Part shown: piece by piece, positions 1 to 11,521 of the stretch
How positions within the stretch are numbered: position 1 is the first letter of the stretch
Layout of the letters: each line of letters begins with the position of its first letter
DNA from: Pelargonium nanum
Taxonomy: Eukaryota > Streptophyta > Magnoliopsida > Geraniales > Geraniaceae
Length of the DNA stretch: 29,680 nt
Direction of reading: 5' to 3'
NCBI GenBank assembly: GCA_036897485.1
Contig: JAYMTF010000818.1
Span: forward strand, 1-29,680
Program-made: the position numbers and the translations under genes
The notes under the pieces: generated by a model
Database searches by the model: none
What the model was told of the DNA's origin: nothing
The model's input: the letters and a program-made list of their open reading frames with translations, nothing else

Positions 1-448
1 TTAAGAGTTCAATTTCTAATTAAGATGACATTTGTCGTGCAATTAGATGGGGACTCCTCTTTAATATATATATATTAGATTTGAAAGAAATGTTTATTTT
101 TCGCTCCCATGTTTTATTCTTGTTCTTTGAATAATATGTTCTAGGGTCGAAAGTTTTGTACCCGAGTTGTTGAAGAGTCTAAAATAATCCAAAAATGATA
201 GGGTACGATCCAGTACTTCGCTCCGCATTTCACTCTATGCGCCACCCACGTGTTACGTTACGATACGCCCTCTCTTTCCCTGAAACGACAATCTAGACCC
301 TTCATTACCTTTCTGCTCTCTTTCTTCTCTTTTCTTTCGGAGTTTCAGTTTTGAAACCGCCTTTCAGATCTCTCCTACTTCAACTCTACAGAGTACAGTC
401 TCGTCTTCCACAGTTCGACGAGTTTTGACTCCGATTCCAGAATTTTCA
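1..448 (+). promoter_or_regulatory. Upstream region and 5' leader of the arabinogalactan-type gene
   Basis: AT-rich DNA that becomes CT-rich toward the gene. A G-box core, CACGTG, lies at 247-252, about 200 bases ahead of the start codon. A pyrimidine-rich tract (about 270-340) precedes the ATG and resembles a plant CT-rich leader or core promoter. I see no clear TATA box at the expected distance. The promoter role is inferred from position; the G-box is seen directly, and G-boxes are known binding sites for bZIP and bHLH factors. Confidence 0.45.
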
Positions 449-943
449 ATGGCTAGGTTTTGTTTCTGTGCTCTCTTCTTAGCACTATTTTTTGTTGATC
501 TCGCCAATTCTGCAGATCCTCCCACCGTAGCTCCCAGTCCGCTGCCGGAACTCGGCTCCCCCTCAGCTCCCGCATCTTCGCCTGATACCGGATCTCCGGC
601 ATCTTCTCCGTCAGATTCGCCGTTCTCTTCTCCTCCGTCGCCTCCCGCACCTTCTCCAGATCTAGGATCGTCTCCAGGTTCATCTCCAGCCCCGTCGCCG
701 GAGACGAGTTCTACAGTTCCTTCGCCGGCTCCTTCGGAGAGCGACGTCGACCACAGTAATGTGGAAGCCGGCGGCGACAAGAGTGCATCGAGAGGAATGA
801 GCAGCGGCAAGAAGGCCGGGATCGCGTTTGGAGTGATTGCGGCGGCGGGTTTGGTGGTAGGAGCTGGTTGTTTGGTGAAGAAGCGGCGGGACAACGAGCG
901 GCGAGCGCAGTACGGGTACGCTGCGAGAAGAGAGATTCTGTAA
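449..943 (+). CDS. Arabinogalactan-type cell-wall protein with a C-terminal membrane anchor
   Basis: Single exon, 164 aa. Residues 1-22 form a signal peptide (MARFCFCALFLALFFVDLAN, then SA). The ectodomain, roughly residues 24-110, is dominated by Pro, Ser and Ala with many SP, AP and SSP motifs, the pattern that plants hydroxylate and decorate with arabinogalactan. A hydrophobic, Gly/Ala-rich helix (KAGIAFGVIAAAGLVVGAGC) follows, then a basic tail KKRRDNERR ending in YGYAARREIL. So this looks like a type I plasma-membrane proteoglycan rather than a GPI-anchored classical AGP. The ATG at 449 is chosen because the signal peptide starts there; the frame opens slightly earlier but without another ATG. 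The ectodomain is GC-richer than the surrounding DNA, as expected for Pro/Ser/Ala codons. Its role (cell wall, signalling) is inferred only from class. Confidence 0.85.
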   Translation: MARFCFCALFLALFFVDLANSADPPTVAPSPLPELGSPSAPASSPDTGSPASSPSDSPFSSPPSPPAPSPDLGSSPGSSPAPSPETSSTVPSPAPSESDVDHSNVEAGGDKSASRGMSSGKKAGIAFGVIAAAGLVVGAGCLVKKRRDNERRAQYGYAARREIL

Positions 944-2113
944 GCAGAGATCGGAGAGGTTTATACAATTCTTACTTATTTAGTAGATTTAGTTTATTTT
1001 TGATAAATTGAGAATGGGAGTTGCTGAGATTTGTTTGATTCATGTCATTCTTTGATATATAATCTGCTTCTGATTGCCAGTTCTACATTATAGTATTGAA
1101 TGATTTATCACTTCATATCGAAACTTTTTGAAGAATATGTTCTCCAATTTGATGCCTTAGCTTTATCTGATCATGGTTTCTTTCACCATTTGACACACAC
1201 TGCTATAGTTTTACCAGAAAAAAGCAGTTAGGAAAGTTACTATGGTCTATATTTAGCCAAATTTCATTGTCAACCCCATTTTCTTTTTATGGTCTATGTT
1301 TTGTGTATTCAACTCCTTTATTGGCCAATTATTCTCGACAGTAATTAGCCCTGAAAATTATCCATCAGTTTCTCAACCTTAGTGCTCTGTTTCAAAATTG
1401 GGAGATTCGTATTCAGGTGCCTATGAATTGGCCTTGGAGTGATGGAGTTTAGGTCTCAGAATCTGATAGCTTTCAATCAGGTCAAATTTGGATTAATAGT
1501 ATAGCTATCTTCATTTTTCCACCTCAACTTCCGTTAGTCCACTAATGGAATGGGTCATATACTTGTCACATAATGATAAATTTACATTTATGAACCACAT
1601 AATTTGACCAAATTTGCATTTAATTTAAATTGGGCTTATCACATATGCAGGCTTCATTAATCCTTGCAGATATAGGTATATTTTATTGGGCCTCTACAAA
1701 GAGCCAATTTCATTTCAGCGAGGTCATTAGAATCCATTGTGTAGCTCATAAAGTTTTTGAAAACATGTAGCTCATAAAGCTCATTCATAATAAATGTATA
1801 AACACTTCGTTCCAAAAAAAAAGAAGGTATAATAAACTTATTTATTCATTGTCTTAAGTATACACAGTAGGCTCAAAATCAATGAGCCTGAGGATCCAAG
1901 AGTTCATGAAGGCCTCATGATTCATGTCAGCTGTATGATAGTTGAGGAGCACAGGCTGTTTCCACGTACCTCTTTACTTTTTTTCCCAAGCGCATAAACC
2001 GTTGCCTGTTCTCACTTCTCAGGCAGTTTTTCAATTCAGCATTTGGCAACTTTCATATATGTCAAGAAACATGGATAGCACATTTTGCCCCAAATAGGAA
2101 TGTGTATGTGACC
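944..2113. other. Convergent intergenic spacer with the 3'UTRs of the AGP-type and HDS genes
   Basis: The two flanking genes point at each other across this stretch. The first few hundred bases are AT-rich 3'UTR-like DNA of the AGP-type gene, and roughly 1850-2113 should be the 3'UTR of HDS. No open reading frame with family resemblance, no RNA gene and no clear transposon ends were seen. A short phrase, tagctcataaag, is repeated at about 1742 and 1768. Confidence 0.5.
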
Positions 2114-5100
2114 TTAATCTTCTGAAGGAGGATCCACCCAGCGGCCATGATCCTTTATTAGCTGGATCAAGGCATCGGTTGCTTGCTCCATTGCAATTCC
2201 TCGCTTCACCACCGTCTGAAATACACAATACAATCCAATCCCTCGTTAGGTTTCCACATTTTCAAGAGCCACTCAACCAACCCAAGTTGAAGTTGAAATG
2301 ACCCTCCAATTTTTATCATAAGATGAAAAGTTAAAGACAGAAGCAGGTGGTACCTTCCCGACGTATAGATCAATCTTTCCGGGGGAACCACCAACATAGC
2401 CAAAATCTGCATCAGCCATCTCCCCAGGTCCATTTACGATGCAACCCATAATTGCAATCTACCATAGAAATTGAAAGAGAAACAATTATGCCAATGATCT
2501 TGATTGCTCAGTATCATCATAAAAGAGGGAGAAAAGGGAGCAGGTAATTACTGAAACACCAGGCAAGTGTGACGTCTTCTCTCGTATTTCTGCACTTATT
2601 TCTTGCAAGTCAAACAAAGTTCTACCACAGGATGGGCACGAGACATACTCCTGCAAAGAGAATTAAGCATATGCATAACCAATTAAGACTATTGCCTGGT
2701 GAAGATTTCAAGTCCAAGGAAAGCTTCATACCGTCTTAGTATTCCTCATTCTACAACCCTGCAGCAAATTGAAAGACGTATTTCTGAGAAAATCAAAATC
2801 TTGTTCTGGGGCTTCTAAAAGAAGCCCGTCTCCAAGTCCATCAACCAGAAGGGCTCCGGCATTAGAACCAGCGCGGATAACTAAGTCATCCCTGCAAATA
2901 AGAGAATACAGTGTGGGTAAAAACAACTTACACATAGCATATTGTCAAATAGTACTATGGATGTTGCAAGTACCTGTGAATCCCACTTGGAAACTGTATA
3001 TGGTGAATTACAGGGAAGTCCAGAGCATTGTTTCCAAGGTATTCAAATAACCTGCAGCCAATGCAAAATAAATTATGAGGAAAAATGGGTACAAATGTAC
3101 ATGGAAGAGAAAAACTATCACATAAATAGATTAATTAAAAGCATGAAATAACATCCAAAACATAGATTAAGAACCTAAAAGAAAGAGGACTTGTTTCCTC
3201 TTTTGAAATTGTTTTGTGAAAAGGCAAATGCCCTAAAAGAAAGAGGACTTGTTTCCTCTTTCGAAATTGTTTTGTCAAAAGGCAAAAGGCAAATGCTGGA
3301 CTGGTCAACAGCAATAAAAACAAGTTCTGGTATTTAAGTCTCACTCTTCATCTAAAATTGCAACTACTTGTAGGAGATAAAGCCAAAGCAACAGAATTGG
3401 CTCGGCCTATTACCTCCTTGCTGCATGCACTCTGCTGATTTTATCTTCAGTGAAAGGTAGACCATGAAGAAGCATTGTAGCATCTATGCCTTTGAGGATT
3501 TCAAGCTCATCATAGGGCTCATCACCACGTACAGACACTACCAAACGTGTTCCTGAAAATTGATTTGCATAAGCAATATAGTTTAGCACAGCTTTTTCGT
3601 TAAGGAAGCTCAACATATCAGAGAAAGAAAGGGAAAAAAGAGAACAAAAACAAGGCGAAAATGTGTAAAGTTTGATGATCGAAAATGTGTAAAGTTAAGA
3701 ACTCATAAAAAAACATTATAGCAAACAACACCTTCTGGCAAAAGCTTGTAAGCACCGGTTGATAATTCTTTAAGATTTACCAGAACCATTGCATTGGGCA
3801 GTGGCTTTGTTAGCTGCTCTGAGAGAGGAGTGATAACTCCCATACTTACGTCAATCAGCCTTTTAAGAGCGAGACGCTGAAAATGTACAAAAAACAGAAA
3901 AGAAGAAAGAAAGAAATGAATATCAAGTCAATCCCATTTTCTCAACAAGCTTGAAATTTTTTCCAACATGGTTGAAGAAAATAACTAAGGTCACAAGTCA
4001 TAAACCGAAAGAGAGAATATGAATATGTAGTATTCTTTTTCAGAAAAAACAAATAGAAGTAGGGGTCTTACAGCATTATCATCATCTACAGGCGGAAGCT
4101 CTCTTAGCAAGATTGAGTCCACTGTTGCCAGATCCTAAACAAATGTGATAATGTCAATAAATAAATGATGGAATCTCCTGAAATTTAATTGTACTTTAAA
4201 TTATTCATGATCTACGCTTTAAATAAAGAACAGACCTTAAATGGCATGCCAACAACAAGCTTCGCTGCTAGCGATCTGTACAGAAGTTCTGGCATCTGGG
4301 AGAAAACAAAAGATTAACATAACTTTCTTGAAATATACCCTTCTCCCGGAGAAAAGGAAAGGAAAAAAGAAGACATAGGAAGAGTAGTTCCAAGGTATAC
4401 CTTCAACTGATCCAGTGAAACTGACATGAGGACAGAGCCATCACGGTGCAGGACACCTCTATAATCCACCTCTTCACCCTATGTATTATTGAAGTATTAA
4501 GTCAGCTGATGGGAAATAAGTGTGCAAGTAAGAACGGAGGGATGATATTTTCCCAAGAAACTGAAAGCCAACCTCCTTTTGGATTGGCAATTGACCAGTT
4601 CTCCGTTGAAAATCAAAATAATGTCTGTGCTTTTCCTCAAATGGTGCCTAATGGAAAAATATGCCATCAAGAATGACTTAAGTAACATTATCAAAACATC
4701 AGAATCCAGAGTGCCTTTGAATGATAACTGTTAAAGGATACTATAAATCCTACCACTCCTTGTTGTAGCTCAGCTGCTCTCGTACCAAGGTTGGCAAGCC
4801 TTCTGCAGGGATCTATCTCCTCCTCTGGTGGCTCTGTAAGAGAAACTCTGATTGTATCACCCAAGCCATCCTGGATATCCAACAAAGTTTTTCTATTTCA
4901 TTATGATCACAACATAGGCTTCATGTATGTAAATGTAATCTCACTTAGTACACAAGATAAACATGAACGGAAATACAGGACAAACCGACTTAATTCTATC
5001 TACAAAACATGGTTTGCAGTTTGAAATAGAGCTTCCAGTCAAAATCTTTGATAAATGATGGAGGTTTATAGGATTAGTGAAAGACAAACTTGTGAATGTG

Positions 5101-7291
5101 GAATATGCAGTTCACAAAATTATTGACAAATGATGGAGGTTTTTAGGATTAGTGAAAGACAAACTTGTGAATGTGGAATATGCAGTTCACATGTAGTAGG
5201 TACCTGAAGAAGGGTTCCAATGCCAATTGCAGACTTCATTCGCCCATCCTCACCTTCTCCAGCTTCAGTAACTCCCAAATGTAACGGATAATCCCATCCT
5301 TGAACATACATTTCGGCTACAAGTAGACGGTATGCCTGTACCATGATAACTGGGTTGCTTGCCTTCATTGAGAAGACAAAGTTATGGTAGTCCAACTTCC
5401 GACATATCCTTGCAAACTCAAATGCAGATTCAACCTACTTGAAGAATGCAAATTAGTATGATCATTCAATTTCGAGGAGGATTAACAAATGATAAAAAAA
5501 AAATTTAAAAAAAGCTACAATAACTGAAAAGCTATTTGAAAAATGAAATTTTTACCATTCCCCTTGGAGAGTCTCCATAGTAGCTCATTATACGATCTGA
5601 AAGACTTCCATGGTTTGTCCCAATACGCATTGCCCTTCCATACTTCTTACATTTCTCAACCAATGGAGTAAAAACCTGGTATTGTTAAAAAGTAAAAAGG
5701 TTAAAAAATGGATGCTGTAATGTATGTTTTTTTTTTGTTCTTTTTCATAGATTAATTTGATAAATGATACTGATTGGGAGCATTTTGTATGCAAGCTTTA
5801 TTTTTGGAGAAAGCCAAACTTTTAGCAAATTTGAGGAAAGACAGAACTTCGTTTTGCTTCATTAAAGACTCTAGTGGTCAATGACAAACAGACTTGATAT
5901 TGAAAAGATACTAGAGTTTGTTTGAGTTTCTACTCAATTTTATGTCATAAAAAAGATCTTAAACGCAGTAAGTATTAAGACAGATCATTATCCTCTTTCA
6001 TCTTCCTAAACTGCATGCATTAGACATCACATTTTCTACATCTAAAAAGGACTTAATGCAAAGAAATATCAACTAATTCCATGAAGCTTTTCCAAGTAAC
6101 ACCTGAGTGTGATCTACTAATTTTGAAATGGGCTTAATATATTGGATATGACCTGCTCAATATGCTCAAGTTCTTTCTGGTAGTCATCTTCTGTATACTC
6201 TAGCGTCTCAAACTGAGCCCGCCTGTCAGCTGCAATGAACCACCTTGTTAGACCCAATAATTCTCATCATATATCTACAGAAAAATGAACTGAGACAGCC
6301 ATGTACCAAAATTTCCTGGGTTGACACGAATTTTGTCAAAGCATTCAGAAACTCGCAGTGCAACCGAAGGAGCAAAATGAATATCTGCCACCAAGGGGAT
6401 ATTGTAACTGCGCAAATATAACATTTGTGAGTCACTTGATTCACATATAGCTATGAAACTAAAGATTCAATGAGTACCAAATGAACGTATAGATAACTAA
6501 ACCTACTTTTTCTGCACAAGTGAATTTTTAATTTCAAAACAAGCATCTGCTTCCTTCTTCCCTTGAACTGTTATCCGAACAATATCTGCTCCCTTATCAG
6601 CTATTCTCATCACCTACAAAGATACAGGAATTAACCAGATGCTGATGCCCTGAAAATGTATGATACCATATGCTAGCACTATCAACTAGAAGATTGTAGC
6701 CTTTCTATCATACCCACTTATTCGAACCTTACATTGTATATAAAACTCTTGATTCCATTCCTTCACATACAAAAGAGCTGAAAGAGAAAAAAAAGTTCAG
6801 AAACCTGTTCAACTGTTCCAGCAACATCCTTGGTGTCGGTTGTAGTCATCGTTTGAATTCTAATAGGATGTTCACTACCAAGAGCCACATTTCCAACCAT
6901 CACCGTCCTCGTTTTCCTCCTCACCGTTTTGTGTAAGGATTCACAATACTTTTGCCTTGGAACTGCATCAAAATGATTACTCATCTCATCATATATAAAA
7001 CAATTTCAAAACAAGTTGGAAATTTTTTTGTGAAGGTAAACTAGCAAAGATTCCACATCAATTCAGAGAATGAAGAATCATACCTAAAAGAGAGCTTCCT
7101 TCCGATGCAGGCTGGAGCTCAGCAGTATCTGGACCAGTGTTTGAATTCCTGATCACACAAACTTTTGTTCTACGAGACCTTACGCTTTTCAAATCAGAAA
7201 CTCTCACAAAATTCATACTCTTCACAAACCCTAAGCCAGAGTCCCTGCTCTTCAAAGACGTAAAGGACGCGGGAACAGTTCCTGTCGCCAT
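2114..7291 (-). CDS. HDS (ISPG): 4-hydroxy-3-methylbut-2-enyl diphosphate synthase (ferredoxin), chloroplast; MEP pathway
   Basis: Converts MEcPP to HMBPP, the penultimate step of plastid isoprenoid synthesis, with electrons from ferredoxin. Nineteen coding exons: 7291-7084, 6962-6805, 6613-6507, 6407-6307, 6229-6153, 5675-5556, 5434-5204, 4870-4754, 4647-4573, 4478-4401, 4295-4236, 4134-4072, 3876-3732, 3552-3414, 3051-2974, 2891-2732, 2650-2552, 2458-2354, 2215-2114. All junctions are GT-AG. The sum is 2223 nt (740 aa), the normal plant length. The first ~70 residues are a Ser/Arg-rich plastid transit peptide. A TIM barrel follows ([35 protein letters not shown]), then the plant-specific insert, then the Fe-S domain. 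The [4Fe-4S] ligands are Cys644 and Cys647 (CPSCGRT), Cys678 and Glu685 (GCIVNGPGE), with spacing as in bacterial GcpE. The gene appears intact. The start is the first ATG of the frame and the only one giving a transit peptide. Confidence 0.97.
3174..3296. repeat. Tandem duplication, period 58 bp, in HDS intron 14
   Basis: The block starting cctaaaagaaagaggacttg at 3174 recurs at 3232, with two or three substitutions and a small internal aaaggc repeat at the end of the second copy. It lies between exons 15 (ends 3051) and 14 (starts 3414) and has no coding role. Confidence 0.88.
5053..5190. repeat. Tandem duplication, period 75 bp, in HDS intron 7
   Basis: The segment 5053-5115 is repeated at 5128-5190 with about one mismatch in 63 bases (gtttataggatt versus gtttttaggatt), joined by a short linker. 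The second copy ends 14 bases from the exon edge at 5204, so it lies just beside the donor of the intron. The near identity implies a recent event. Confidence 0.9.
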
Positions 7292-7314
7292 TTTCACAGC
7301 TCCCTGTCCTCAAC

Positions 7315-7778
7315 CTACACAGATGTACTAGCAAATTAAAGAAAAAAACAAGGAGAATTCAATTGTACTAGCTCCCAAACAAACAAACAAAAAAACTCCA
7401 ACAAGTACTCAAATCAGTGTCCAGTGAAGTGGAATTATACTATTTCCCGGCTACCAGAAAATTTAAAAACAAAAATCCCAATCTCTCTTCCACAATTTTC
7501 TCGGAGGCAAAACAGTGTATTCTTCCACTAATTCATCACACGAGTAAGTGTGTAAATTCATCAATTAAAGCATTGAAAAATTCACCTGAAAATCAATAGT
7601 AATGAACCGCTAAAACAGCTCTGATCAGCAATCTCTAATTGAAATGCACTTGTACTGATTGGAAAGAGACAAAAAATACTTGGAAAAGAAAAGTGTTTCA
7701 GAAATCGACTTCCAAGGAGCTGAGAAGCCAGAGGAAGCCAAATTGAGCACAGTTCAGGGTGTGCTCGGTAACAGTTAC
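7315..7778 (-). other. Probable intron in the 5'UTR of HDS
   Basis: On the minus strand a good donor (AAGAG|GTAACTG, exon edge 7779) and a good acceptor with a pyrimidine tract (TGTGTAG|GTTGAGG, exon edge 7314) bracket 464 AT-rich bases just upstream of the HDS ATG at 7291. The 23 bases 7292-7314 would be the start of the ATG exon. Leader introns are common in plant housekeeping genes. No transcript evidence is available here, so this is inference from splice signals and position. Confidence 0.5.
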
Positions 7779-7930
7779 CTCTTAAAGAAGCGAAGGTCGA
7801 GCTCTGGAAATGTTGATTGTGATTTGACAATGAAAGAGAAGGATCTGGAGATGAGAACTAGTGGTGGGAGGAGTTTCAGAGGTTCTCTGTATGAGGATTT
7901 TCGACCAATTTTGATGAAGCTGTTTTATTT
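7779..7930 (-). promoter_or_regulatory. Likely first (non-coding) exon and core promoter of HDS
   Basis: Read on the minus strand, this segment has a pyrimidine-rich leader (GATCCTTCTCTTTCATTGTC) leading to the donor at 7778. Upstream of it, AATAAAA-like sequence at about 7922-7930 could serve as a weak TATA element. On the plus strand the same DNA reads open for 109 codons (7659-7988), but that protein has no recognisable domain and I treat it as a shadow. The transcription start is not determined. Confidence 0.35.
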
Positions 7931-9510
7931 GGTAGCAACCGATAATGTGACAAAAATGTTTTTGGAGCATCTTTTTTATCTCCACTGAATACACCTAATA
8001 GCATTAACACCAGTCTAATACTATTAAAATTAATAATTGTGCCCACTTAATTAGTATGTTTCTTCTAGTACCCCTTCACTTTTCATATTCTTACTATGGT
8101 CCAAAACTGAAGTTTTGTTCCCTTGTATACCCAGTCAACTTTCATCACTGGAGTAAGTTTTACACAATTTGGTGAATCCCAATATAATAAATTTAGTCTA
8201 AATTCAGTTAAACTGACAATTATGTAGTTTTATATCAAATTGAATAGTAGTATTTTGTTTCTTTAAAACTTCTATTTTCAGTATCTTTTAGAACACAGAT
8301 TGAAGGGCCTAAATGCAAAAAAAATATTAAAAAAGGCCACAAATGAAAGTAAAAGTGACATTGACTGAATTAGGAAGAATCTTTATGTGACCGGAATATA
8401 CTACTGTTCCCGGCGGGTTCATAACGCGACATGCTAGTGGGCCCGCCATCATATGAATAGGCTATCCAATCAATGCTACGACAATTGGCGCGTGTTTTAC
8501 AGAGCCTATAGACTTTAGTTGTTGAGGAAGTGGCACAATAAATGGGGAGTGAAAAGTTGAGAAATTCATATGCATGGATTAGTACAACTAGGGCTGCACG
8601 AGCCTCCCGCTACAAAAGTTATATCCAATTAAATACACTAGTTTCTCAAGTGAAAAGTTATATCCTTGTTTTTTCCGCATACTCATTTTAATTTTAATTT
8701 ATTTTATTTTTCATTTTACTAAAACTCAACAACTTGATAAATAGATTATGTTGATTTTATTTTGTTTTTCTTTAATGAGAAACTTACTGTTATCGCAAAA
8801 ATAATAATAATTGGTGAACTGGATATTTAGAAGAAAAAAATATGAGTCATGTGCATGTCACACAATGAAAATGAGAATAGCTTTTTGTTATAATAGAGTA
8901 ATGAAAGTTGTGGTAAAAAATTTAGGCAACATCCCACAAAACTTCATCTCATTCAACTCAATGGTAGAAAGTTGGGTAGAAAAGTTTAACCCAAAACTCC
9001 ACCCACCCAACTCATTGAGAGTTGAACACACAACCTCCCACAAAATCAAAAGTCCGGAAAAAGTGAGGAGAAATATGATGGAACCAAAGCATTTTAATTT
9101 TGGTTAAGCATACTACTGAGTACTGATCAGTACTAAATGTTATGTATAATATGCGAAGGCTACTGTAAATAATGCATTAAATACATTCAGGGACGCATGT
9201 TGTAAGATTTTGCCCAACAGAGAGCAAAACTTCTAGTCTTTGAATACATTTGTACAAGCCTTGTCAAAATGAAGGTTTGTTACTTTTCTCCTGTGAGCAT
9301 TTGATTTGTACATTTCATAACTACTACAAATTAAGATCACGATAAATTCACGTCAAATCACAAGCAACATCAACAATTAAAACTTAATAATATATTCTAA
9401 TTAAAACTCAACGGTTCATCTAAGCTTGACCAGAGTCTTTTACTTGCATATGTAACTCAACGGTTCGTCTATAAAGCAGTGGAGCCGTAAATAGATTGCA
9501 AATCACCTTT
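7931..9510. other. Intergenic DNA between HDS and the YrdC-type gene
   Basis: AT-rich. The left part should hold the upstream promoter of HDS, including a GC-richer patch (8408-8450) with a TGGGCC site II-like motif. The right part, 9200-9510, should hold the 3'UTR of the YrdC-type gene. A 17-base phrase, aactcaacggttcatct, recurs with one change at about 9405 and 9454. A short SINE-related copy lies at 8942-9035 (listed separately). The plus-strand frame 8811-9107 crosses that repeat and is not a credible gene. Confidence 0.5.
8942..9035 (-). mobile_element. 5'-truncated copy related to the SINE-like element at 21713-21845
   Basis: On the minus strand this stretch shares an ordered core with the element at 21713-21845: a B-box-like GTGTGTTCAACTC, then AATGAGTTGGGTGGGTGGAG, then TTTTGGGTTAAA. 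The A-box half is missing, so it would be 5'-truncated. The 94 bases are flanked by a perfect 10-base direct repeat, tcccacaaaa, at 8932-8941 and 9036-9045, compatible with a target site duplication. The similarity was found by eye and is imperfect. Confidence 0.5.
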
Positions 9511-11521
9511 TTAACCACCTGCGGTTTCCTCCAACAGAGAATGCCTTTCAAGGATCGCAACAGTCTCATCATTTGCACTGCAAACACAAGGCACAGAACA
9601 CAGTCTCATCGGTCAGACGAAGATAACATATGGACAAAAGGACCCCAGAGAAGTGAGTATACCATTTCTAACTATCCAAATAGTCCTAGGGCATTTAAGA
9701 GATTTGTTTCTTTCATGTCTAGTGCATAACTGCATATACCCTTATGGACATCATGAAAAGCTACAACAAGAATGTGTTGTAAATGGTTAAAATTAAAAGG
9801 CTCACCTTCCAGGTCTAAGAATCTTGTACTTCCCTTGCCTGGTGAGGTCAACAACAGTTGACCCTGCACGCCCCGAAGGAAGCACACCTCCATCATAAAC
9901 ATATGCACAGTGTTCCCAGAGGTTCTCGAAATCCTTGATGGAGACACTACTTGGCTTCCCACTTAGGTTTGCACTAGTAAGGGCCAGGGCACTACCTGAA
10001 CCAAGGGCAATGACCCTGATAAAGTGACAGTCAGGCACTCGAATTCCTACACTGTCTAATCCCGGGTTCAAGGATTTCTCAAGCATACTCGATTCCCCTA
10101 CAAGAGTCTATTGTCAAGCTTAAGCCTTTATTGGGCACATATTAAATTACTAGTGACATTCTTTTTCCTGAAAAGCACACAAGTTATATACCTCGGCTTA
10201 GTACAACAGTGACAGGTCCAGGAAGGAGGGAACCAAGCAAGCCATGAGGCAAATGGTTTATCACAGCAAAACGCTTTATGTCGGATACATCCCCAACACA
10301 AATCGCAAGAGGGCTTGTATGCTTGCGTCCTTTTATCTCATAAATCCTATTAACTGCTTCCAAAGAACTACATCCATAACACCAACAAACTTAAATCAAG
10401 CCTTAACTAATAATGCACATAATTAAATGAGGCATACTTCAATCTGCAAATTCTCATAGAACATTGTAATCAATAAGCCGATTTTAGAACTTCTAGAGAC
10501 TGCTCCATTGCCTAGATTGCTTACAAGAAATCTGAAATCTATCTTTTTAAATCTCTGATAAAGTAGCACATAGTTTAATAAAATGCTAAATTATTGCTGT
10601 TAAGTCCTAGGCTCTCTCATGAATGGAGCGCAGACAAAGAACTGAGACCTATATTATACAATATTATGGACAAGATGAGTTCAATTTTCAGTGATGAGAA
10701 GCATGTAAAGCGATTGCTCACAACTTTTAGCAATCTCCTACATTGAGCCAAACCCTCCCCAAAGACTAATTATCTATGCCGAACATAATAGTAAGAGTAA
10801 CACTATTACTATTGACACACTTTTCACGTCTTGCCTAACCCTCCCCAAATAAATAAAATGTCACTCTAATGAGTTTCCAATCAACTTCATGCTGGTTGGA
10901 TGTAACACTATGTCACCACATATGGCCATTCTTAGAGTCAAGGAACTAAGATAGTGCTCAACGTAGATACAAACAAATATAAATGAAATCAAATGCAAAA
11001 GCTTATTGCAGAAACTATACTATACTATTACAATGGTACGGTAATTTAGCTAACCTCTCTCCTAACTTGCCAAATAAGAGTCTTGTGGTCAGTGAAGTGA
11101 AGGGTAAATAAACCTCAAGGTATTTGAAGTATCAACAGATTTTAGCCTCTAATCTTCCCTATTCAATCCTAACCAAGATAAAAGAAAAAAAAACAATTGG
11201 TGGCTACATGTTTAAGACTACACAGAGGTAGCTGACAATCGGAGACTAGCATTGCAATGAAAATATACCACAAGCAAGTTAACCCATGAGAAAGTTTTTC
11301 ATTTTACAGCTCCATTGCAACTTTACAGAGAAAAAATGAAATAAATAGCAACAAAAAGTGGCGTACCAAGCATCACAAGCAAAACCATAGAGCGTATCTG
11401 TGGGAACAGCAATGACCTTTCCAGCTTTGAGAGCTCCGATTGCCTCCTGGGTGTGAGCTTCAGTTGCTGGGCGAACCACTCCCAAGCCCGCAACAACAGA
11501 ATCTTCTAAGCCCATGGCCAT
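9511..11521 (-). CDS. YrdC/TsaC-type L-threonylcarbamoyladenylate synthase
   Basis: Makes threonylcarbamoyl-AMP from threonine, bicarbonate and ATP, the first step of tRNA t6A37 modification (family knowledge). Four coding exons: 11521-11367, 10367-10192, 10097-9806, 9577-9511; GT-AG junctions, 690 nt, 229 aa. Motifs run in family order: AGKVIAVPTDTLYGFACDAC, YEIKGRKHTSPLAICVGD (the KGRK region that binds nucleotide), GSLLPGPVTVVL, GIRVPDC, ALTSANLSG, and SGRAGSTVVDL near the end. The Sua5-type C-terminal domain is absent, so it is the short YrdC form. The start ATG (11521) is the first in-frame Met after an upstream stop and has a good context (AAGATGGCC); a second Met lies two codons later. 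As annotated it has no obvious organelle presequence, but the DNA just upstream encodes one in another frame (see findings). Older annotation may call it a RibB-like alpha/beta (DHBP synthase-like) protein. Confidence 0.93.

Noticed and set aside
364-968. Minus-strand frames of 176, 76 and 85 codons
   Set aside because: Antisense to the Pro/Ser/Ala-rich AGP-type gene; repetitive Gly/Glu/Asp translation is a typical mirror of such codons.
7659-7988. Plus-strand frame of 109 codons upstream of HDS
   Set aside because: No domain or signal, and it overlaps the probable HDS leader exon and promoter on the other strand. Best read as a shadow.
8811-9107. Plus-strand frame of 98 codons
   Set aside because: It crosses the SINE-related copy and has no family resemblance; the start and composition look random.
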